Source: an uncultured Candidatus Berkelbacteria bacterium
GTDB taxonomy: Bacteria; Patescibacteriota; UBA1384; CAILIB01
DNA: 42,823 nt
NCBI GenBank assembly: GCA_903834195.1
Contig: CAILIB010000023.1
Coordinates: forward strand, 1-42,823
Direction: 5' to 3'
The notes below the pieces were generated by a model. It was given only the letters and a program-made list of their open reading frames with translations. It did no database searches and was not told the origin of the DNA. The position numbers and the translations under genes are program-made. Within the stretch, counting starts at the first letter, position 1. The number at the start of each line of letters is the position of its first letter. This document shows positions 18,408 through 26,624 of this stretch, in pieces.

Positions 18408-19366
18408 ACGAGGTCGTACAACGTATATAGAGCACATCCAAGTGCACCAATAAATCGACTATCTGCGCCTTGAGGAAGCGGCAGAATTGGAGATCCAAGC
18501 AACACTTCTTGTTTCACCTGATTCTTAATTGCCACAACAACACCTTCAAGTAACGCACCACCACCGCTCAAGCGGATCTGTTTTATTTCTTGCTCACCAC
18601 TTGCACGATTTTGGTAAAACTTAACAACGTGTGTTAACTCGTCCACAATTCCATCCACAAGGCGTTCAAGTTTCACCTCTTTTTTAGGATCTAGCTCACC
18701 CGTTTCTGGATTACGAATAGTATCACTCCCCATATTCACTGAACCTGTTACCCACACTGCATGCTGAGCATAAATCGAAATACTGGTCATTTGCGCACCA
18801 ATATCAACCAGTATCACCGGGCTCGTATCTCGCGGAAGTACAATAGCTCTTCCAACTGCTGATGGTTTAGGGTCAAGTGCCTTCAGCTTTAATTTGGCAA
18901 GTTTTGCGATTTCTAGAAAATTTGAAACCACTTTTTTATCAACTGCCACAACCATGACTTGCTGAAGTTCGCCCGGAAGCTCTCCAAGAATCTGATAGTC
19001 AATTTCCAGGTTTGCAATATCATCAGGAAGGTACTCAACTACTTCAGCCCGTACCACATTTGCCATTTCGTCTATAGTAACTGAAATTGGCACTTCTAGA
19101 ATTTTCCGAAAGACAATACCTTCTGACACACTCGCATATGCTTCTTGCGCATGAATTGCCCGAGGAAACGCAGTACGCATCGCTTGTTGAAGGGCTTGGG
19201 CAACAAGTGCAGGATCAACTGTGCCCTCTTTTGCAAGATACTTTGTATCTACAGGTACATCAGCAAAGCCAACAACCCTAGGTCGTCGAGATACACTAAC
19301 TCCGACCACTTTGACCGAAGCGTGTCCGATATCTATCCCCACAATAGTACGAGAAAATAGCCCCAT
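18404..19366 (-). CDS. pilM: Type IV pilus assembly ATPase-like protein PilM
   Basis: Actin-like protein of 320 residues that binds the PilN tail under the membrane. Visible are phosphate-1 (TIVGIDIGHASVKVV), phosphate-2 (VILVDIGAQMTSIS) and the adenosine loop (IRLSGGGALLEG). The start at 19366 (MGLFSRT) is preferred over an upstream ATG at 19384 because a TATACT -10 box lies between them. This gives an internal, almost leaderless promoter for pilM-pilN-pilO in addition to readthrough from pilB-pilC. Confidence 0.94.
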   Translation of the reverse strand: MGLFSRTIVGIDIGHASVKVVGVSVSRRPRVVGFADVPVDTKYLAKEGTVDPALVAQALQQAMRTAFPRAIHAQEAYASVSEGIVFRKILEVPISVTIDEMANVVRAEVVEYLPDDIANLEIDYQILGELPGELQQVMVVAVDKKVVSNFLEIAKLAKLKLKALDPKPSAVGRAIVLPRDTSPVILVDIGAQMTSISIYAQHAVWVTGSVNMGSDTIRNPETGELDPKKEVKLERLVDGIVDELTHVVKFYQNRASGEQEIKQIRLSGGGALLEGVVVAIKNQVKQEVLLGSPILPLPQGADSRFIGALGCALYTLYDLV

Positions 19367-19374
19367 ATACAGAT

Positions 19375-19380
19375 AGTATA
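19375..19380 (-). promoter_or_regulatory. Internal -10 box before pilM
   Basis: TATACT on the minus strand ends eight bases before the pilM ATG, with TTAAGA about 16 bp upstream as a weak -35. It allows pilM-N-O to be expressed apart from pilB-C with a leader of about 1-2 bases. Confidence 0.55.
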
Positions 19381-19413
19381 CCACGCGTCGGCAAAATCTT
19401 AACCAAATCAGCC

Positions 19414-20631
19414 CTACCCGTTTGTGTTCACTAAGCCATAAATTGGCTGCAATACTGAAATAAGAATAAATCCAATTACCACACCCATAATAATCATAAT
19501 AACAGGCTCAAGCAGAGTCGAGAGATTCTTTGCCATACCGTCAACTTCTTTCTCAAAAAACTCACCAAGCACTGCAAAAACACCGCCGAGATCACCAGAC
19601 TGTTCACCCACACTAACGAGCTGACCAATCATGGCTGGGAAGTACTTACTTTTACGAATAGCAGTTGAAACCTTCACCCCGTTTTCAACGTCTTTGGCGA
19701 TCATATCAACTTCCCGCTCGTATACTACATTTCCGATAACCCCACGCAAAATTACGAAGGCATCTAAAACCGGAATACCAGCCTCAGCTAGCGAGGCAAA
19801 ACTCTGAGTAAACCGCGCCATGTAACTCTTTTTGAAAAACGAACCAAGCACAGGGACTTTGATAATAAACGAATCAAGTGCCCAACGTCCCTTAGGTGTT
19901 TTAATAACTTGTTTAGCTGCAAAAACGAAACCAATCAAACCAAGTAACACTAAATACCAATACGAACCAAGAAAGCTTGATAACCCAAGTAATATTCGCG
20001 TACTCAGTGGTAGCGCCGTACCAGAACTTAAGAATAACCCTGTAAGTTTTGGCAGAATGAAGGTAATCACAACTAAAATCACTGCTATCAAAAGCACCAT
20101 AACGACAGCAGGGTACATCAGAGCACCTCGAACTTTACCCTTTAGCTCGTACTCTTTTTGCTGCTGAATGGTAAGTTTTGAAAGAATATCTGCTAAGTTT
20201 CCAGTTTTTTCTGCCGACTTCACCATTTGGCAAAATATTCGAGAAAAAATGAGTGGATACTTTTCTAATGCAGCTGAGAACTGAATACCACTCTCAACAT
20301 CAGCAATAACCTGCTCAAGCATGGCTTTCTCAGTCTTGTTGGTACATTCTTCTGCAAGACCGCGCAGAGCTTGAATAAGAGTAATTCCTGCATTTAACAT
20401 TACTGAAAGCTGCTCAGTAAGAATGATTCGTTCCTTGAGTGGAATCTTCTTGCTTTTCAGCCCCTTAACCGTACCGCTTGATACATTCTTCTGCTTCTTT
20501 TCAGTAAGTTCTAGGAGAATTCCACCAAGCTTTCGAGTATTTAAAAGCGCATCAGTCTCGGTTCGAGCATCCATGATACCCTTAAGTACCTTACCTTCAG
20601 CGGTTCGAATTTTATAGGTGTAGGTTGGCAT
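19414..20631 (-). CDS. pilC: Type IV pilus inner-membrane platform protein PilC
   Basis: Polytopic platform protein of 405 residues on which the PilB motor acts. The N-terminus (MPTYTYKIRTAEGKVLKG) and two T2SSF repeats, each ending in membrane helices, are typical (FSAALEKYPLIFSRIFCQMV and VSTAIRKSKYFPAMIGQLV). Three to four membrane helices lie near residues 170-190, 210-240 and 375-398. It begins one base after pilB ends. Confidence 0.96.
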   Translation of the reverse strand: MPTYTYKIRTAEGKVLKGIMDARTETDALLNTRKLGGILLELTEKKQKNVSSGTVKGLKSKKIPLKERIILTEQLSVMLNAGITLIQALRGLAEECTNKTEKAMLEQVIADVESGIQFSAALEKYPLIFSRIFCQMVKSAEKTGNLADILSKLTIQQQKEYELKGKVRGALMYPAVVMVLLIAVILVVITFILPKLTGLFLSSGTALPLSTRILLGLSSFLGSYWYLVLLGLIGFVFAAKQVIKTPKGRWALDSFIIKVPVLGSFFKKSYMARFTQSFASLAEAGIPVLDAFVILRGVIGNVVYEREVDMIAKDVENGVKVSTAIRKSKYFPAMIGQLVSVGEQSGDLGGVFAVLGEFFEKEVDGMAKNLSTLLEPVIMIIMGVVIGFILISVLQPIYGLVNTNG

Positions 20632-20632
20632 A

Positions 20633-22645
20633 TTACTCGCGCGTTACTCGCCAGACTTCTTCAATAGTAGTTAACCCTTTTAGTGCTTTGAGCACACCAT
20701 CTTGTGCCATGGTCACCATACCTTCTTTAACTGCCTGTGCAGTAATATCAGCCCCTGATGAACGGCTTGCTATTAAGCTCCTAATCGCCTCTGTGACGTT
20801 CAGAACCTCAAAGATGCCGATTCGCCCCTTGTAGCCTTTTCCTGCACATGCAGGACATCCTACACCATGGTAGAACGTTCGCGATTTACCAAGTGTCTCG
20901 CGAACTTCTGCTGGCATGTGCTCGATATCTTTTTCAATATCACTCATTTCCTCTTTTGTAAGTGTCACTTCTTGCTTACACTCCTGACAGATTTTGCGCG
21001 CCAAGCGCTGTCCAATTGCAGTGTGAACTGAAGAAGTAACTAAAAACGGTTCAATTCCCATATCGAGTAAGCGAGGGAATGTTCCAGCAGCATCATTCGT
21101 GTGCAGTGTAGATAGTACGACGTGACCAGTAAGTGCAGCATGAATTGCCATATCTGCAGTTTCGCTGTCACGAATTTCACCCAACATGGCGATATCTGGG
21201 TCTTGACGCACTAAGGCGCGCAGACCAGCTGCAAATGTATAGCCAATATCAGCATGCACCTGACTTTGATTGATACTTTCAACTCGATACTCAACCGGAT
21301 CTTCAAGCGTAAGAATATTCACATCCGGCGACATCATTTTCCCAAGAACAGCGTACAGCGTAGTAGTTTTTCCTGACCCGGTTGGACCAGTTACCAGAAT
21401 CATTCCATGTGAACGTTTAAGGTTCTTCATGAGTACTTTATACCCTGCATCTATCAGACCAACTGATTCAAGTTCGATAATACCAACCGATTTATCCAAG
21501 ATACGCATTACCACTTTTTCACCGTACACCACTGGAATTGTAGAGAGACGGAAATCAACTTGTCGCTTATCTATGAGTAAACTAAAGCGACCATCTTGCG
21601 GAAGACGCTGTTCATCAATCTTTAAACTAGCCAAAATTTTTAAGCGAGCAACAATTGCCGACTGAATCTCTTTGGGTAATTCTAATTTTTGAACTAATAC
21701 ACCATCTTCACGAAAACGCACAACAACCCGACCTTCATATGGCTCGATGTGAATATCTGAAGCCCGCTCTTTAACTGCCCGGCGCAATAACGAGTACACA
21801 ATGTGAATAGTTGGCGCGTTCTCGTTCTGATTATTTACATCTTCTTCACTTGCCCGCGCGATATCCTTTGAAGTAATGCCAAAATCAGATTTAGAGATAA
21901 CTTCCTGCACCTCAGCCTGCAGTCCGGTGTACTGATCCAAAACGGCTGAAATACCATCTCGAGTGGTAAGCGCAGGCTTGATTGTAAGACCAGTCTCTTT
22001 GCGAATGGTTTGCAGCGCGTCAAAATCTTCCGGATCGATCATCGCCACGGTTAAAATCCCCTCCTTAAGCGCAATTGGGACGGCTTTATACCGTTTTGCC
22101 AAATCTTGGGGAAGCAACATGAGCACGTCGCGCTCGACTCGCAGCGACGTAATATCTACAAACTCAACTTCAGAAACTCGATTCTTTGCAGCTTTTTCTT
22201 CAGTTGTAACTTCATCCTTTTTTGCCGGCACAACAGGTTGAACTGTATCATCTGGCATGTCTGGAAGTTTTGTAACCACCTCTGCTGTAACCGGTTGAAG
22301 CTGCTCGTCACCTTCTTCGTCATCTTCAGTGCCTTCTGCTGGCTCAGCAAATAATTCTGGATGATCAGTAATTGCAGCTGTAATACTCTTAACTAGATCA
22401 GGATCAGGTTCAAATTCAATTTCAATCGTTGGTAAGGTAATATGTTCACCTTGAGTTTCACTCGGAACCTTTACCGTATAAAAGCTTCCCAGACCTTCAA
22501 ATTCTACTTTTTCAGCTACAGAAAGCTCTCTGCCGATTACGTCAGTTATCGCCTCAACTAGTGCCGAGGCTTCTTTTTCAGTTAGCGGTTGTTCAGTTGG
22601 TTTAAGCACTGCACGTAGCTGCTCTACCAAACTCGTAGTCGTCAC
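20633..22645 (-). CDS. pilB: Type IV pilus extension ATPase PilB with N-terminal HU-like domain
   Basis: Motor ATPase of 670 residues powering pilus extension. The C-terminal two thirds are classical: MshEN/GspE-N domain (about 165-240), Walker A GPTGSGKTT (Lys426), Walker B (DIAMLGEIRD), and the zinc tetracysteine (CQEC...CPAC). Residues 1-100 are unusual: EKVEFEGLGSFYTVKV and ITLPTIEIEFEPDPDLVKSI match the body of HU/IHF proteins but lack the long DNA-binding arm. An acidic linker (EDDEEGDE) follows. Translation starts at GTG after a GGGGGGA ribosome site. First gene of the pilus operon; no prepilin gene is visible nearby. Confidence 0.95.
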   Translation of the reverse strand: MTTTSLVEQLRAVLKPTEQPLTEKEASALVEAITDVIGRELSVAEKVEFEGLGSFYTVKVPSETQGEHITLPTIEIEFEPDPDLVKSITAAITDHPELFAEPAEGTEDDEEGDEQLQPVTAEVVTKLPDMPDDTVQPVVPAKKDEVTTEEKAAKNRVSEVEFVDITSLRVERDVLMLLPQDLAKRYKAVPIALKEGILTVAMIDPEDFDALQTIRKETGLTIKPALTTRDGISAVLDQYTGLQAEVQEVISKSDFGITSKDIARASEEDVNNQNENAPTIHIVYSLLRRAVKERASDIHIEPYEGRVVVRFREDGVLVQKLELPKEIQSAIVARLKILASLKIDEQRLPQDGRFSLLIDKRQVDFRLSTIPVVYGEKVVMRILDKSVGIIELESVGLIDAGYKVLMKNLKRSHGMILVTGPTGSGKTTTLYAVLGKMMSPDVNILTLEDPVEYRVESINQSQVHADIGYTFAAGLRALVRQDPDIAMLGEIRDSETADMAIHAALTGHVVLSTLHTNDAAGTFPRLLDMGIEPFLVTSSVHTAIGQRLARKICQECKQEVTLTKEEMSDIEKDIEHMPAEVRETLGKSRTFYHGVGCPACAGKGYKGRIGIFEVLNVTEAIRSLIASRSSGADITAQAVKEGMVTMAQDGVLKALKGLTTIEEVWRVTRE

Positions 22646-22721
22646 GGTTTCTTCCCCCCCTTTATTGAGAATCAGGCTCTGAAATACGCAGTTAATATTC
22701 TTATCGCATTTACCTGCTGAT

Positions 22722-22750
22722 AGTATACCATTTTTTTGATACGCTGATCA
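22722..22750 (-). promoter_or_regulatory. Promoter of the pilus operon
   Basis: On the minus strand, TATACT (22722-22727) lies 17 bp from a weak -35, TGATCA (22745-22750). The leader of about 70 bases ends in the G-rich ribosome site before the pilB GTG. The -35 overlaps the start of divergent dnaX. Confidence 0.45.
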
Positions 22751-22751
22751 T

Positions 22752-24308
22752 ATGACACTATACCGCCAGTACCGCTCATCTTCGTTCCAAGAACTCATCG
22801 GCCAAGACACCGTTGTAACCCTGTTACAAAATGCCCTCGCCCAAGGCAGGCTTGCTCATGCCTATTTGTTCAGTGGACCACGTGGTACCGGCAAAACATC
22901 AACCGCGCGCTTGCTTGCAAAAGCTGCGACGTGTTTAGAGCCCATCCGTGAGAAAAAAGGTGATAAAATTACGACCTTCGAGGCATGTAATATATGCGCT
23001 TCCTGTGTCAGTCAAATCGAGAATCGTGCCCAAGATATAATTGAGATAGACGCAGCCTCTAACAGGGGTATTGAAGACATTCGTGAGCTCAGAGAGCAGG
23101 CTTCCTACCCTCCAGTACAGTTACGGTACAAGATTTACATCATCGATGAAGTCCATATGTTGACCACCGAGGCATTCAATGCCTTGTTAAAGACATTGGA
23201 AGAACCAGCTCCACAAACCATTTTTATTCTTGCAACCACTGAACTTCATAAAGTACCTGCAACCATACGTTCGCGTTGCCAACTACTCCGTTTTCAGTCC
23301 GGAACCATTGCTGCAATCACCACCAAATTGGCAAAAATTGTTGCAGCCGAGAAATGGAATGTTGAATCTGAGGCACTCACCTTAATTGCAGAACACGCCC
23401 AAGGAGGTTTCCGTGATGCTGAAACTTCTCTCGAACAGCTTGCAACTCAAATTCAACCCCTTACTGCGAGTGCAGTTACCAATGCTTTTGGCGTACTCCC
23501 ACAACAAAGTGTTGAGGAATTACTCACATTGTTACTGGCAAAAGACGCTCAGGCAGCCTATACCCAACTCGCGACCCTCACAGCTCTTCCCTCAGTTCGA
23601 CCAGAGCAACTCACACTTCAGCTTATAACTACGATACGTCGTCGTATTGGAGCTCCTGGCATAGATGATCTCCATCTTACCTATGGACTGAGCCAACTAC
23701 TCGAAGCTTATATTCTTCACCGGAGCAGCCCAACCCCAACATTACCATTAGAGATCGCCTGTCTAAATATCGCCCAATTCGGTTCAACTAGGGCTGAAAT
23801 TCAACCAATAGTTCAGCAACCACAGGCAAAGCCAATCCTTCCAGCCATTGAACAACATGTCGGAATTGTTGAAGCCCCTCCCCGAAAGCAAACTCCTCCT
23901 CACCGAACCACTCTTCCAGAAGTCATGATTAGCACCACGCCGTCACCACGCTCAGACGTGCCTGTGGTTGAACTTCGTGAAGTAGCCATCTCCGATATCC
24001 GCACAGCTTGGAAAGAAATGATCTTAGATATGGGACGCGAGCATCAAGCCCTCGCCCAAATGCTCCGAGAAACCATCTTCCACAGTGTTGAAGAAGTTGG
24101 TATTACTATTCATGTCCGCTTTAAATTTCACGTTGAAAAGTTAAGTGAAAAGAAAAATAAGGCCCGCGTCGAAGACCTTCTGTACAAACTTACCCACACC
24201 AAATGGGGCATCACCTATCTTCTGACTGAAAATATGCCAAAACGAGCAGCCACAAAAGAAATACATGCCAACGCAAGCGATGCCGCCGCTGTATTTGGAT
24301 CTAATTAA
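22752..24308 (+). CDS. dnaX: DNA polymerase III subunit gamma/tau
   Basis: Clamp-loader ATPase of 518 residues. Walker A SGPRGTGKTS is at 41-50, the zinc cysteines at 61, 79, 82 and 85, Walker B (YIIDEVHML) near 131, and the SRC motif (ATIRSRCQ) near 178. Domain III and a Pro-rich tail with a short C-terminal domain follow. No clear A-rich slippage site is seen in the linker, so a short gamma form is not predicted. Divergent from pilB; the ferredoxin gene follows five bases later. Confidence 0.97.
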   Translation: MTLYRQYRSSSFQELIGQDTVVTLLQNALAQGRLAHAYLFSGPRGTGKTSTARLLAKAATCLEPIREKKGDKITTFEACNICASCVSQIENRAQDIIEIDAASNRGIEDIRELREQASYPPVQLRYKIYIIDEVHMLTTEAFNALLKTLEEPAPQTIFILATTELHKVPATIRSRCQLLRFQSGTIAAITTKLAKIVAAEKWNVESEALTLIAEHAQGGFRDAETSLEQLATQIQPLTASAVTNAFGVLPQQSVEELLTLLLAKDAQAAYTQLATLTALPSVRPEQLTLQLITTIRRRIGAPGIDDLHLTYGLSQLLEAYILHRSSPTPTLPLEIACLNIAQFGSTRAEIQPIVQQPQAKPILPAIEQHVGIVEAPPRKQTPPHRTTLPEVMISTTPSPRSDVPVVELREVAISDIRTAWKEMILDMGREHQALAQMLRETIFHSVEEVGITIHVRFKFHVEKLSEKKNKARVEDLLYKLTHTKWGITYLLTENMPKRAATKEIHANASDAAAVFGSN

Positions 24309-24312
24309 TCAT

Positions 24313-24630
24313 ATGCCTGAAAATATCCCACACTCAGTCGCCGTTGATCGTGAAATGTGTCAAACTGCTGCAATTTGTTTGGCGTATAATATTTACGAAC
24401 TAGATGACGAGTCAAAAGCCATCCTTTTAACCAAGAACGGCTCAAATTCTGATGACCCATCAAATATTCTTGCCACCCGAGACGGCTTCGTGAATATTAC
24501 CGATCTACTGAATGGTGAGAGCAAAACTCTTGAGGAAATGCAGGAGATGGTTTTAGAATCTGCCAAACTATGTCCTTTCAATGCGATTATTGTGCGCGAT
24601 GCCGAAGGTAATCAACTGTGGCCGATCTAA
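24313..24630 (+). CDS. Ferredoxin, single-cluster three-cysteine type
   Basis: Small electron carrier of 105 residues. Cysteines occur as MCQTAAIC (Cx5C) near residues 16-22 and as LCPFNAI near 88, the layout of single-cluster ferredoxins in which the middle ligand is missing, so a [3Fe-4S] cluster or a fourth non-Cys ligand is expected. The centre carries a long insert (about residues 35-75) with no cysteine. I chose the ATG four bases after the dnaX stop; the frame is open further upstream inside dnaX. The role is unknown, and no redox partner is adjacent. Confidence 0.85.
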   Translation: MPENIPHSVAVDREMCQTAAICLAYNIYELDDESKAILLTKNGSNSDDPSNILATRDGFVNITDLLNGESKTLEEMQEMVLESAKLCPFNAIIVRDAEGNQLWPI

Positions 24631-24703
24631 AGTAGCCACGATAACTTGCTGGTCCTCACACCAAAAATGGTGTTCCGGAGGCAAGTTATCGTGGCTACTT
24701 TTT
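24629..24703 (+). terminator. Large hairpin 1 of 3, also a likely intrinsic terminator
   Basis: A 21-bp perfect outer stem (24629-24649 with 24681-24701) starts at the ferredoxin stop codon and ends in a TTTTT run. Inside, TCC (24653-24655) pairs GGA (24677-24679), then TC and TCC form an internal loop, then a 6-bp stem ACACCA/TGGTGT closes an AAAA loop. The inner architecture repeats in the next two hairpins. Confidence 0.9.
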
Positions 24704-24722
24704 CCTTCAGAACAAAGGACTG

Positions 24723-24768
24723 TTCACTACTGTCCTCGTCATAAAAATATGACTCCGGAGGTAGTGAA
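24723..24768 (+). repeat. Hairpin 2 of 3 with the same internal loop
   Basis: Outer stem TTCACTAC/GTAGTGAA (24723-24730 with 24761-24768), then TCC/GGA pairing, the TC and TCC internal loop, and a 6-bp inner stem GTCATA/TATGAC closing AAAA. Stem sequences are unrelated to hairpin 1, but loop positions are identical. Confidence 0.85.
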
Positions 24769-24799
24769 AAGCTCTATTTATTTCGACCTATTACACTTG

Positions 24800-24847
24800 A
24801 TTACACTAGTCCTCGCATTGGAAAGAATAATGCTGCGGAGTTGTAAT
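24800..24847 (+). repeat. Hairpin 3 of 3 with the same internal loop
   Basis: Outer stem ATTACA/TGTAAT (24800-24805 with 24842-24847), TCC/GGA (24810-24812 with 24837-24839), internal loop TC and TGC, and a 5-bp inner stem GCATT/AATGC with a 9-base loop. It is slightly degenerate compared with the first two and ends 11 bases from the mscL stop. Confidence 0.75.
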
Positions 24848-24857
24848 TTACTAAAAG

Positions 24858-25232
24858 TTACTTCTTTGTAAGAAGCGTTTCGTTTTTCAGCACCAATTTT
24901 GCCACAACATATACAATTGCAGCGATAATCAGAAAGGTCAGCAACGCACTCAGCACTGCCCCCACCTTAAACACCGCAGCACCAACTGAGAACTGGAGTG
25001 TTTGTAGGGCTGTCTGTGGCGCCAGAAGCGAAATAAGCGGGGTTACAATATCATCTGCCAGCGCTTTTACGAAATCATTAACCGAATTTGCAAGAATCAC
25101 ACCAACGGCTAGCGGCAAGATTCCATAATCTCGCACAAAATCAAAGAAGCCCCGGGCAATGCCCGAGCGCTTCTTTGGTGGACGCTGATTTTCTTGAACC
25201 GCAGATTGTGTGTGGTCAACAGCAGAATCCAT
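24858..25232 (-). CDS. mscL: Large-conductance mechanosensitive channel MscL
   Basis: Pressure-release channel of the inner membrane, 124 residues. The TM1 signature GILPLAVGVILANSVNDFVKAL and the ADDIVTPL segment identify the family; TM2 is near residues 90-113. The N-terminus carries an extra charged stretch of about 25 residues (HTQSAVQENQRPPKKRS) before the usual amphipathic helix. I chose the ATG at 25232, five bases after the upstream gene ends; the frame is open further upstream but overlaps that gene. It is the second gene of an operon with an exported multi-pass protein. Confidence 0.93.
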   Translation of the reverse strand: MDSAVDHTQSAVQENQRPPKKRSGIARGFFDFVRDYGILPLAVGVILANSVNDFVKALADDIVTPLISLLAPQTALQTLQFSVGAAVFKVGAVLSALLTFLIIAAIVYVVAKLVLKNETLLTKK

Positions 25233-25237
25233 AGAAC

Positions 25238-26335
25238 TTATACTCGAGCCAAGAAGATGCTCAAGAATGTTACAAGAGAACCAAAGCCGAGGAATGAAAC
25301 AAAGAAATATGCATACAACCATTTACGAATAGTAACTGGAATTGTTGCTTCTTGTTTTGTAACTTCGAGAGCAGCAAGTTTGCGACTCATTGTGAAGCTG
25401 TACACCAGCTGAAGTGCAGCCAAGAGTACATAAATAACTACTAAGACAAAGGCAATGCCAACCCAACCAACCTTATTTAAGTAGGTATACCCACCAATGA
25501 ATGTAAGAAACAGTCCGACCCAGGTAAAGATTCGGCTATATGGTTGAAGTTTGATAAGTACATATCCTGCCATCTTCATACGGTTTGCAAGGAAGGAGAA
25601 GATTTGTTCAATCAACCAGATTCCCATAAGAACTGCGAAACCAACGAAGAACATCAACGCACCAAAGGTTGCAGGCTTAAATGTGAATGGTGTAACACCA
25701 CCGTACGAATCAGTCTTTACACGAATCCAAGCACCAAGGTGTGTGAATAGGTCTCCAGCTGTCCAGGATGCTCCATCACCAAACTTAATTGTAAAACTTG
25801 AGGTAAGACCAGTCTGATCAAGAACAATAAGGTAATATGTCTTACCCTTACTAAGCTTGTAATGACCACTCGCATACTGAGTAAAGCTCTCCATAAGTAC
25901 AGGCTCGTTCACTACTGCAGTAGTAGCTGTAACAAGCACACTGTGATAGCCACCAGTTGTTGGAAGTGGAATTTGAAGACCGCTGTCGGTTGTATTTGCT
26001 GTTGAGTCAACCATGATAAGGGTTGGTTGTGCAGCAGAACTTTCTGTACTAGGTACAAGGAGTGAGAATGTTTGCTCACCATCTTGACTCGGCACAAAAC
26101 TGTAAATATCGACAGGAGTTGGTGCTAAAAGCTTACCGTACAAGGCATGATTCCCATACACATCACCAATTGCCTCAAGTGACCCACCTGTATCACTTAC
26201 GTATGGATTGTTACCACTTCCAATCTGAGTACCAGTATCAAACTGTGGTGAAGCAGCCAAAACTGCCGCGGACGGGATGGCAAATGTTGCCAGCAAGGCC
26301 ACTACTGCTAAAAGAGAACGACTGCGCTGCTTCAT
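25238..26335 (-). CDS. Exported multi-pass membrane protein, unknown function
   Basis: 365 residues. A signal peptide (about 1-28, ending PSAAVLAA) precedes an extracellular domain of about 190 residues that looks like a beta sandwich (YSFVPSQDGEQTFSLLVP, HYKLSKGKTYYLIVLDQTG), similar in style to pre-peptidase C-terminal domains. Four membrane helices fill residues about 220-363. A good ribosome site (AGGAG) precedes the ATG. It is cotranscribed with mscL, so it may sense or protect the envelope. I do not know the family. Confidence 0.8.
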   Translation of the reverse strand: MKQRSRSLLAVVALLATFAIPSAAVLAASPQFDTGTQIGSGNNPYVSDTGGSLEAIGDVYGNHALYGKLLAPTPVDIYSFVPSQDGEQTFSLLVPSTESSAAQPTLIMVDSTANTTDSGLQIPLPTTGGYHSVLVTATTAVVNEPVLMESFTQYASGHYKLSKGKTYYLIVLDQTGLTSSFTIKFGDGASWTAGDLFTHLGAWIRVKTDSYGGVTPFTFKPATFGALMFFVGFAVLMGIWLIEQIFSFLANRMKMAGYVLIKLQPYSRIFTWVGLFLTFIGGYTYLNKVGWVGIAFVLVVIYVLLAALQLVYSFTMSRKLAALEVTKQEATIPVTIRKWLYAYFFVSFLGFGSLVTFLSIFLARV

Positions 26336-26420
26336 AATATGTCTCCTAGTATTTCTAGAGTTATCGGTGAAAAATGTGCTTCCATGAGCCTAATAGTAGC
26401 AAAACAGTGATGCACGTCTA

Positions 26421-26465
26421 GTCTTTATGAGTAATAAAGACAATGACTATTATGTTGATAATAGT
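26421..26465. repeat. Two adjacent perfect 8-bp inverted repeats
   Basis: GTCTTTAT-N5-ATAAAGAC (26421-26441) and ACTATTAT-N4-ATAATAGT (26446-26465) lie side by side in the 277-base divergent gap. A weaker third one, TTACAG-N4-CTGTAA (26516-26531), lies next to the promoter of the plus-strand gene. They could be operators for one or both units. Apart from these and the promoter, the gap shows nothing else. Confidence 0.6.
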
Positions 26466-26535
26466 AAACATAAACGGAAAAAGGCTACCATAGCATATTC
26501 GACTAAATTAGACATTTACAGTTAGCTGTAACTCA

Positions 26536-26564
26536 TTGATTATCAGGTTTGTATAGATTATCAT
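26536..26564 (+). promoter_or_regulatory. Promoter of the glycosyltransferase-GH57 operon
   Basis: TTGATT (26536-26541), 17-bp spacer, TATCAT (26559-26564). The inferred start near 26571 leaves a 42-base leader containing a hairpin and a ribosome site. Confidence 0.6.
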
Positions 26565-26584
26565 TATTGCGAAAAGAAATTAGC

Positions 26585-26608
26585 CGCGCATTTTGCGCGC
26601 GAAAGGAG
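26585..26608 (+). promoter_or_regulatory. Leader hairpin directly before the ribosome site
   Basis: A 6-bp stem CGCGCA/TGCGCG with a TTT loop (26585-26599) abuts AAGGAG (26603-26608). The ribosome site lies 4 bases from an ATC codon but 16 from the first ATG, which puts the true start in question. Confidence 0.65.
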
Positions 26609-26624
26609 TGGCATCAAAGTCCTG

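Noticed and set aside
24629-24847. CRISPR array, integron attC sites or an IS-end palindrome
   Set aside because: The three units are not direct repeats, spacers are irregular, no attC core (GTTRRRY) is seen, and no transposase, integrase or cas gene is nearby.
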